A stretch of 64,000 bases of DNA, taken from assembly GCA_905221605.1 (NCBI GenBank), contig CAJNDS010002446.1, positions 965,129-1,029,128 of the forward strand, in the 5' to 3' direction. Below, piece by piece: positions 33,611 through 41,800 of this stretch (the stretch's first letter is position 1; each line of letters opens with the position of its first letter). The notes under the pieces are model-generated. The model was not told the origin of the DNA and did not search any database. It saw only the letters and a list, made by a program, of their open reading frames with translations. This DNA is from Symbiodinium natans (taxonomy: Eukaryota; Sar; Dinophyceae; Suessiales; Symbiodiniaceae). The position numbers and the translations under genes were made by a program.

Positions 33611-36600
33611 CGCAACAACCTCGCCCGGCTGGAGAGAGTGATCGCACTCTTGGGCTGCGAGCAACACAAACCCCTTTCCCTCTCCTGTGGGCCAAAGGCC
33701 TGGTACGGCCTCGACCCCGCACTCCACCGGAAGCACTACCTCGGACAGGGATCCCTCTGCGGAGACTCCTTGCTCCCGCACGACAGGCACCAGCACCCCG
33801 TCGCCTGGCGAGAGCTCGAGAGGCTCTTCCCCGTCGTAGCGGAGGAGCTCCCGGCTTCCGCCCCCAGGCTCGGTGCATGACGCGTCGTCCAGGCTCGACA
33901 ACCGCGCCTCGAAGGCGTAGGCCCTGTCCTTCCGGGTCTTGCTGTGATCCTCGCACCTGGGCATCCTGATTCCCAGCGTGTCGAGGACGTGAAAGTCGGG
34001 ACCCGGCCTGAAGCCCAGGCCCATCCTTCCGGCGCAGTCCAACGCTCTGCCGCCGAGGATCAGTCCGTGCCAATCGGACGTTCCCCTAGCTGCGATTTTG
34101 CATCGCACGAAAATTTCAGTGTTGGGGCGACAGTCGTCCGCCGTCCTGCCTTCCAGCAGCGTGACGCGCAAGACTGCTGCCCCCTTCAGAGGAACGGGGG
34201 CTCCCGAAGCAATGCCATGCACATATTCGGGGTGGACCCACTTCTCGAGTCTCACGACCGGGAAGCCGGGATCTTCGGTACCGATCCCCAGCTCTGCAGC
34301 CCGGTTCATCATGCCCACCACGAGTTCCTCTGTCACGTGGTTTGCGCCGGCGCATCCGTCGAGCATGCACTCGACCTTACGGTCGAGCACCTGGACTACC
34401 GTTCTGTACTGGTAGCCTCCTGGCTCGTTGTCCGCCAGGTTCCACCAGTCCTTCGGCAGATCGTCCAGGGTGGCGAACTTGTCCCGCCCGCCCTTGCTCA
34501 ACGGAAGCGCGTGCTGCTGCACCGCGGCGCGTCCTGCGGCTCCTGAGACGCCTGCCTGGACGCCTGAGCTGCCTATCTGGACACTGAACGCGGCGAAGGG
34601 GTTGGACATGGAAGCACCGGAGGGCGCGGCCCAGTTGGCAGGCAAGGCCGGCGTCCCTCCTGAGGTCGTCAGGTTGTGGACCATGTCGCAGCTGGCTCCT
34701 TTCTTGCACGACCCATTCTTGGAGAAAAAGGGGCAAACAGTGCCTGGTGGCTTTGCCGCGCCTTTGGCCGCAGCCTTAGGCTTAGCGCTGGCCTTTGCCT
34801 TGCCACCTCCCTTCCCCTTGCCCTTGCCTTTCGCCGTGGCAAAGGTTTGGTCACCCTTCTTGGCCGCGAGAGCTTTTCTGCGAAGCTCCTTGTCGTGGCT
34901 GTACGGGCAGGCATCCCCTTTCGGGCAATTCCCGTGGTCGCGAAAGTGGAAGCAGATCTTCTTGTCCGCTCCTTTGCCAGCTCCCTTCGACGCAGCGGCA
35001 AACGTCTGATCCGCGCCAGCCTTGGCCGCGGCAGCTGCTCCCTTCGCAGCAGCCTTAGCGGCGGCCTTGAGGCTCCGAATCTCCTTCTGAGCCTCGGCTA
35101 GCGCGACCGACGGGTCCGCGCTTGGAGAGCCGGTCGTGGAGTACACAGAGTGGGAAACAGCCCGGTGCGCTGCTTCCCTCTGTTCGTACTCCAAGACGAC
35201 TTTGTGGCTCTCCTCCCAAGTCTGCGGCCCTCTCAGCCCGCCGTCCTTGGGATCGCCGGGCCACAACCGCTTGTCGTTACGTATCTCCTTTTGGAGATAC
35301 GGGGGCATCTTGCGGAGGTACGAGAGATACAACTCTCGTGGGGTCTTCCCAAGACCCACCGCCTCAAGGTCCGCGATCGACGCCTCAAACAAAGGCTCGA
35401 ATTGGTGGCCTGTGAGCTTGCCCTTAGCGAGGGAGGCATGCTCACCATCCACGCGGACTTCTCTTTCCTCCCGCGATTCCCCGAACATCAAGTGCTTGTT
35501 CTTGATGCGGTCGTACACTGCCTGTGGGTCGGAGAGAACCTCTCCCGACTTCCACGCTGCGCGGTAGGCGTTCGTGTACGTCTTCATGCGCGAGCCGCGG
35601 CAGCGCCCGCGTAGCGCTAGCAGCTTCTCGCGCGCACTCATACCGCGACAGTTGTTGGCGAGCGCGCAGACGTCCTCGAACTCCTCGTAGAACAGGACAA
35701 CGTCTCGCGCGTCCGACTTGTCGTCGGTCAGCGTCGGCCACGTGAGGTCAGTTTTGACCGTCGTTATGGAGCTTTGCCCGCCCCTCTGCGCTAACGCTTC
35801 TTTCAGCGCTTCAGTTTGGGCGGCGAGTGCGGCGGCGAAATCGCCCGCCGGGTTTTGGGACCCGGTCTGCGAACCTCCGCCGTCTGAACCTCGCTTCAGG
35901 GCTTCTATCTCCATCTCCAGCGCCGCGAGCTTTGCGCGCAAAGGGGAATCGCCGTCCGTCGCGCCCAGGTCACGGGCCGCGGAAGGACCACCTGCAACCT
36001 CGGCAGTGTGTAAACCTCCACGGTCCAAACCTACCCCCAACCCACTTGCAGTCGCAGGCTGTGGGAGCCCTGGGGAACGCGGCCCCACGGCTTCAACTGG
36101 CACATCGGACGGGGAGCTCCAAACCTTCTCTTGGCTCGAGCTTTCTTTTCCCCCTAGCGCGAGGATAAGCTCCCCGATGCATTGGATTTCACGCTGAATC
36201 TCCTCTGCGTCTTCGGGGTCCTCGCCACCGCGCAAAGCCGCGACCGAGAACCTGGTCCGCAGCCGACGGACCATCTTTGTCGGATGCCAGTCCCCGCCTA
36301 TCTTCGAGAACTCATCCGCAAGGAGGGTGGCTTTGGTGCTCAAGGCGTCAAGGTCACGGGAGCTCACCGTGACTCCATGCGCTTTGAGCGCGAGGACAAT
36401 CCGCGAAACGCGCGTCAAGTAGTCCGCGACCGGTTCCTGGTCTGGACGGAAAATCGCGCGCAGCTCCGCCTGCAAGCCCTCTGCGGTGCCTGGCACTGAA
36501 CCTGCTGTCGACGGCGGACCGGACGGTCCCGCCGGGCGGGACCCTGGTGCCGTAGCAGGGACATAGGCAGCACCGGTAGGGACCATGGCCAGCTCCCTAG

Positions 36601-36925
36601 CCGCGGCGCTGACGTCCACCCGCGGCGGACTGTCGCCTCCAGCGTCCGAGGCCTCAGGGACTAGCTCAGAGTCCTCTTCTTCTTCCTCTTCCTCCTCGTC
36701 CTCGCCTTCGGCGTCGTGGAGGAACTTCATGACCTTTCGCCAGAGAGCCGCCTCCTGCTCCGTTGTGCTAACCCCATCCCGCTTGGACAACGGACGGCTG
36801 CCAGTCTCCCTACGCCACTCAAGCCAAGCGACGTAGCTCATCCGCTCGGGATAGGGGACGTCTCCACCCTCGATAGCTTCGAGGAGGGTGACGCCCTCAG
36901 CCTGACCTGCTACCTCTGCGGACAT
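33587..36925 (-). CDS. copy A Gag-protease polyprotein (intact frame)
   Basis: 1112 residues. The N-terminus is acidic (EDEEEEEEEDSE near residue 75-90), followed by a Pro/Ala-rich stretch and a Gag-like helical core (FYEEFEDVC ... YLSYLRKMPPYL). Two CCCH fingers of the C-x8-C-x5-C-x3-H type follow (near 34970-34900 and 34745-34680), with Lys/Gly/Ala linkers between them. The protease-like domain then has MLDGCAGANHV where DTG/DSG is usual, and ILGGRAL as the C-terminal signature. This copy reads 90 residues further than copy B before an extra T near 33608 shifts the frame. The start ATG matches copy B and lies about 200 bp inside the 5' LTR. Confidence 0.85.
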   Translation of the reverse strand: MSAEVAGQAEGVTLLEAIEGGDVPYPERMSYVAWLEWRRETGSRPLSKRDGVSTTEQEAALWRKVMKFLHDAEGEDEEEEEEEEDSELVPEASDAGGDSPPRVDVSAAARELAMVPTGAAYVPATAPGSRPAGPSGPPSTAGSVPGTAEGLQAELRAIFRPDQEPVADYLTRVSRIVLALKAHGVTVSSRDLDALSTKATLLADEFSKIGGDWHPTKMVRRLRTRFSVAALRGGEDPEDAEEIQREIQCIGELILALGGKESSSQEKVWSSPSDVPVEAVGPRSPGLPQPATASGLGVGLDRGGLHTAEVAGGPSAARDLGATDGDSPLRAKLAALEMEIEALKRGSDGGGSQTGSQNPAGDFAAALAAQTEALKEALAQRGGQSSITTVKTDLTWPTLTDDKSDARDVVLFYEEFEDVCALANNCRGMSAREKLLALRGRCRGSRMKTYTNAYRAAWKSGEVLSDPQAVYDRIKNKHLMFGESREEREVRVDGEHASLAKGKLTGHQFEPLFEASIADLEAVGLGKTPRELYLSYLRKMPPYLQKEIRNDKRLWPGDPKDGGLRGPQTWEESHKVVLEYEQREAAHRAVSHSVYSTTGSPSADPSVALAEAQKEIRSLKAAAKAAAKGAAAAAKAGADQTFAAASKGAGKGADKKICFHFRDHGNCPKGDACPYSHDKELRRKALAAKKGDQTFATAKGKGKGKGGGKAKASAKPKAAAKGAAKPPGTVCPFFSKNGSCKKGASCDMVHNLTTSGGTPALPANWAAPSGASMSNPFAAFSVQIGSSGVQAGVSGAAGRAAVQQHALPLSKGGRDKFATLDDLPKDWWNLADNEPGGYQYRTVVQVLDRKVECMLDGCAGANHVTEELVVGMMNRAAELGIGTEDPGFPVVRLEKWVHPEYVHGIASGAPVPLKGAAVLRVTLLEGRTADDCRPNTEIFVRCKIAARGTSDWHGLILGGRALDCAGRMGLGFRPGPDFHVLDTLGIRMPRCEDHSKTRKDRAYAFEARLSSLDDASCTEPGGGSRELLRYDGEEPLELSPGDGVLVPVVREQGVSAEGSLSEVVLPVECGVEAVPGLWPTGEGKGFVLLAAQECDHSLQPGEVVAESAFRPR

Positions 36926-37111
36926 CCCCGCAACACAAGGCGAAAAGCCGCGCCTTGGTTAGCAGGCCGCAGGCGTGGCACGCGAAGCGCCGCGCCTTGG
37001 TTAACAGGCCGCAAGCGTGGCACACAGTCCACGCGTCCAGGTCACGGACCGCGACAGACAAGCAAAGCAATGCTTGCCCACTCGGGCCGTAGGCACAAGC
37101 GCTGTACGTTT
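36926..37111 (-). other. copy A 5' leader
   Basis: Non-coding leader between primer-binding site and Gag start. It holds two direct copies of GCCTTGGTTARCAGGCCGCA (near 36951 and 36993) and one dispersed GC-rich motif near 37040. Confidence 0.65.
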
Positions 37112-37127
37112 CCCAGAACAGCCCCCA
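37112..37127 (-). promoter_or_regulatory. candidate primer-binding site, copy A
   Basis: Two bases inside the 5' LTR, the sense strand reads TGGGGGCTGTTCTGGG. It starts with the TGG expected opposite a tRNA CCA end, and the same 16 bases sit at the same place in copy B (54563-54578). The tRNA is not identified. Confidence 0.6.
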
Positions 37128-37129
37128 AT

Positions 37130-37429
37130 TGTGAAGTCGACCAGCACTGGACTTGCACTAAGCAAATGCAATCACAGCCCGGTCACGCTGTTTTACGACT
37201 TCGCGAGTTCAAGCACTTGTGCAGCTACGCCTGAGTGCGTCCGGTCGGACCGCACAGCAACCTAAGAGCTACTGTACGACTCTACCGTGCTCAAAGGCAC
37301 AAGCTCGGTACTTGAGCCAAAACATTGGCATTGATGCGAATTGCAAAACTCTACATGCAAAGGAAAACTACTACAGTACTGGCCCTGGCAGCTTTGCACA
37401 TGCAGCGTGCGTGCATAGACCTGCTCACA
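37130..37429 (-). repeat. copy A 5' LTR (right)
   Basis: 300 bp, partner of 20076-20375. The spliced-leader-like motif is at 37311-37322. Confidence 0.95.
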
Positions 37430-37936
37430 ATATTATATCATATTATATCATATTATATCATATTATATCATATAATATCATATAATATCATATTATATCA
37501 TATTATATCATATTATATCATATTATATCATATTATATCATATTATTTCATATTATATCATATTGTATCATATTGTATCATATTATATCATATTATATCA
37601 TATTATATCATATTATGTCATATTATATCATATTATATCATATTATATCATATTATATCATATTATATCATATTATATCATATTGTATCATATTATATCA
37701 TATTATATCATATTATATTATAGTATATTGTATTATATTATATTAACTTATATTGTATTATATCGCAATATGTCAGAAATTACATATTCTATGCTAAAGA
37801 TAAAATATTATGAAAAAAACTCTTATATATTGTATATGATAATTACCTACTAGACATCGTATCGTAAACATGACTAAAACATGCAGTAAAAACTATCATA
37901 TCCTATCATCTCATATCATATCATCTCATATCATAT
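37430..37936. repeat. AT satellite between the two elements
   Basis: Perfect and near-perfect CATATTATAT 10-mers to about 37735, then drifted AT-rich sequence, then CATATCATCT variants from about 37898 up to copy B. Both elements sit inside this same satellite. Confidence 0.95.
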
Positions 37937-38245
37937 TGTGAAGTCGACCAGCACTGGACTTGCACTAAGCCAATGCAATCACAGCCCGGTCACGCTGTTT
38001 TACGACTTCGCGAGTTCAAGCACTTGTGCAGCTACGCCTGAGTGCGTCCGGTCGGACCGCGCAGCAACCTAAGAGCTACTGTACGAAACTACCGTGCTCA
38101 AAGGCACAAGCTCGGTACTTGAGCCAAAATATTGGCATTGATTCGAATTGCAAAACTCTACATGCAAAGGAAAACTACAAGGTGGTCTGCCGAGTCCTAA
38201 TGCATCACGGAGCAGAAGATGCATATGCACTCATGCCAGCTCACA
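37937..38245 (-). repeat. copy B 3' LTR (left)
   Basis: 309 bp, partner of 54581-54889. The spliced-leader-like motif is at 38118-38129. The first 60-70 sense bases (U3) are unlike copy A; the rest is nearly identical. Confidence 0.95.
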
Positions 38246-38256
38246 TTCGCCCCTCA
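38246..38256 (-). promoter_or_regulatory. candidate polypurine tract, copy B
   Basis: Sense strand TGAGGGGCGAA next to the LTR, identical to copy A although the sequence upstream of it is different. Conservation across otherwise unlike flanks supports a functional site. Confidence 0.65.
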
Positions 38257-38840
38257 GCCGAGGCTCCGGTGAGTGACTTCCACAAGGAGGGCGGGCGTCC
38301 GTCGCGGCTTTGGGCGCAAGCCCGCAAACGAAGACACGCGAAACGAGACGACCCAAACGAACGACCCTCCAAAACCAGCCCAAACCAGGCGGTCCGGTCT
38401 TTTGCACGACCTGAGTCGAGGCTCCAGTACACAGAGCCCACTGAGTGCTTTGAGGACTGCTACGGCAGACACTGAAATCTATGGTACAGATGGTACACTG
38501 TACACGGCCGGTCCTAAGCTACGGCTACGGCTACTCACCTATCCAGAACTACCCTACGGGCTACCGGACTCAGCGAGAGCCGCGCACATTGCTCGTGCCG
38601 CAGGCAGTGCAGCTCGCACGCGCTTCGGCGAGCGCACTGCCGCGACCAGGACACGGTCCGCAGCAGCCGCAACGGGCTGGGAAGAAAAGTGCGGGTAGGC
38701 AAAATGGGCAGGGAAAACCCCTGCCGCGGCTCTTCGCCCGCAAGCAAAACACGATCGAAAGAGGCTCGACAGCGTGCCGCGCTGTGATGCCTAAGAAATC
38801 GCGTGGAAACCCCTTCCACGCCGCGCCGACTGGCCGTAGC
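38257..38840 (-). other. copy B 3' non-coding region
   Basis: Shared with copy A from about 38480 to 38840; the part next to the LTR is unrelated to copy A. One dispersed GC-rich motif lies near 38640. Confidence 0.6.
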
Positions 38841-41800
38841 CTACTCGATACCCTGTGGAGCAGTGTTAGGGGCACGAGCGGTGTTGCCAGCAACGTTGGA
38901 GCTACTGGCTCGCTCCAACTGAGGGCGCTTTGCTGCCGCCTCATCGAGGGAGAATGCCTCAGCCGACACCCTCTGGAAATCCTCGATGTAGGACTGCACG
39001 ACTGAGTGCGTCTTGGGGACCTCAAGCTTAAGCCCTGCCTCCGCATTGGCCTTGCTGCTTGTGGTAAAATTGAGGCTCCCAATCAGCACCACCGCGCCAT
39101 CCGGCCGCAGTAGGCAAAGGGCTTTGGCATGGTGCAGCCCTTGAATCCCGGTGCCTACCTTAGCCCCGCGGCCGTCGCGAGCATAGGCGTCGCGCACGGA
39201 TGTGCCACAACCCACCTTCACCTCGGCACCTGCGGCCGCCAAGCGTTTCAACGCTTGCCACTGAAGCTTGGTGCGGTGGCATTGTCCCATGTCGGCGACA
39301 ATCCGAACGCTTGCGCCCTTGCCAAGCGACGCTTCGATTGCCTCGATGCAGGATGGGCAATCTAAGCTGTAAGCCCGGATGTAGATCACATCCTCTGCTG
39401 CTCCAGACCCAAGCAGCGTCTGGGCGGCCTGAACGTACGGCCCGCCCGCAAGGAATTCCGCTTCTTTGACTGGAGAACTCCTAGCGGGGGCTGGGCCCTT
39501 GTTCCTCCGGCCTGGCGTGCGCGCCACAATGGCAGTGGCGGCACGCTGCACGGAGCCGGACTGTCCGTGGGCTGCGCTTGCTCCATCTGCTGGGGCCGCG
39601 GCCAGGTCACGACCCGCGAGCCCCTGAAAGCAGGAGAGCCCGCGGCTCTTGGCCGCCAGTTGGGAGAAACATCCTTCACTGTTTCCCAAACCCAACACAA
39701 CCTTACCCTTAGCCAGGGTTTCGGAGGCGGTACTCCGAATGGAGTCTGTGAGCGCAGAACCCGCGCCTCGCTGGGCCGCGTGCAAGAACCCTAAGGAACG
39801 AGCGGTGTCCATTGCGGCATCGCAATGCCCGCAGCGTCCTTCTGCCAGGTAAGCACGACAGCCACAGGCAGCTGTCTCCTCCTTGAGGTGCACCCAAACC
39901 TTATGGGTCACCCCTTTCTTGGAGCTCGCGACCTCGAACGTCGCTTCAGAGCCAAGGAGCTGAGACAGCCGCGCCTCAGGGGCCGCGTGCATCAACCGAT
40001 TGAGGAGCCCGCGACCCAGGAAAAAGGGGGTCCGCGGCGGAAGCGGAACACTTGGCGGCGGCCGGGCCGACCCGCACGGGAAAGCTGGGACCCAACTTGT
40101 GCTTGGGCGGGGTTGGAGCGCGGCAACAATGCCCGCGGCGAAAGTGCCCCAGGCGTACTTGCCCCTCCCCTTGGGCTTGCCCTTGGCATCGGACTTGCCT
40201 CTGCCCTTCGGCTTGCCCTGGCCCTTGCCACGGGCGTCTGCCCAAGCACTCCAAGGGTCGCGGCCCTTCCCGTACGTCGCCTCTTCGCGACGTTTCTTGC
40301 CGCCCCTCTTCTTGTGTTTACTTCTAAGAAGAGGCTGGATGGTTTCCTGGTCCATCGCGCGGTTGGCCAGAAGGATCTCGTACTCCAGCTCGTCCTGGCT
40401 GCTCTCGGAGCCCGAGTCCCTCTCTTCGCCGCGCCGCGGATCCGGGATCCCGCGGGAAACGACCTCTGCCAAGCGGAGAGGCGTGCTGCACCGAAAGCAC
40501 AGCTGCCTGAATGAAAGGTTCCATTCATAGCAGTTAGGACACTGCCACCCTGCTATGCGGAGCGCCTCGCTGATGTGATCATCGCGCTCCGCCTTCTCCG
40601 CCTGGCGCCGCTCCCGCTTCTTGGCGCGCTCGGCCGCCTGCGCCTCCTCGGCCGCCTGGAGGGCTTCAGCGAGTTCCTCATCGCTGAGGAGCCTCGCGGC
40701 ATCTGCCCGCGCTTGCTGTTCTTCAAGCTCTTCGGCAGAAAACCTCCGCCGCCATTGCTCCGGCGCGGTTTGGGGATCCACCTCCCACCACCCGATGTCG
40801 ATCCCATTGATCCATCGGCCGTCGCACGGGGCGCCCGCGTTCGGGCCGCCCGCGTGCGTGGTGAGGCACTGGTCCTCGGTGACCGGGTTAATGGCTTCGC
40901 AGAAGAAGCGCCGCCAGCTGCCGTAGGGGTAAAAGCGGCCTTCGACGTAGGCTCGGTTGGCTGGGAGGGCGACTTCGTCCGCCTCATCCGCGGTGCCCTC
41001 CTCCATCTCAACCGAGACCTCCTCGTCTTTGACAACCTCTGTCTCCTCCTCCTGTTCCTCCTTGACCAGGGGCTCTTCCTCCTCCCGGCCAACTTTGAGG
41101 TGGGACTCAGTGCGAACCTCGGCGCGCATCAAAATGACGTCAAGGCTATCCGCGGCTGGGTCGCCCGCGAAGAAGGAGTCGATCTCCTTGGCATGGAGAT
41201 CGTCAAGAGGCGTCACCAGGTCCGGCGAGTAATCTCGCTTGGAGCGACGCTCGGCCAGGCGTCGCTGGACGTCGCCCTTCGGCGGCTCGAGGGCCCGCCC
41301 GCGCTGAGCGGCCTCCCGCGGAGGTCTCGGCTCGGCCTCCTCTTTGGGCTCGCTCTTGGGCGTGGACCCTCCACTGCTGCTCCCCTCTGGAGGGGGGTCC
41401 AGCTCGGGGTCATCGCGAAGCCACCCCGGCGGATGGCTACCACCATAAATGTGGTGCGATGCATCCTCAAGCTGGATTCGGTCCCCTCGCTTCAGGAGCG
41501 GGACCTTCGAGTGATCGTACCCGTTGGCTTTGTGGTACCGAATCACTCGGAGCATGGGCACCTCCCCATACTCACCGTCCTTTCCTCGGCGGAACAACCG
41601 TCCCCGCCAGTCTTGACGAAAAGGGTCAAGAGGTGCGGAGGGGCTGATCCCCAGGTTGGGCGGAAGAGAGGCGCCATGGCAGGCCGCCTGATGCAAGTGG
41701 TACTGCACCAGCGACTCAAAGGCCAGCCCGCATCCAGGAGCCGAGCATCCATAGCGGCCGTCAGCATTGGGGCGAGGCTCTTCTGGGGCCGGGGCGGACT

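Larger units (their letters stand above)
20076..37429 (-). mobile_element. LTR retrotransposon copy A, 17.35 kb, rearranged
   Basis: Bounded by 300-bp direct repeats beginning TG and ending CA that differ at two positions by eye. A candidate primer-binding site and polypurine tract are in place, and ATAT flanks both sides (a 4-bp target duplication, though ambiguous inside the satellite). Sense is the minus strand, so the 5' LTR is the right one. Contents in sense order: Gag-protease, RT thumb plus RNase H, an inverted integrase block, RT palm, then a Tpt1/KptA-to-PLD cargo half. RNase H, integrase and RT motifs are Ty3/gypsy-like. At least four frameshifts and a 3.8-kb inversion make it non-autonomous, although the near-identical LTRs say it inserted recently. 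Confidence 0.93.
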
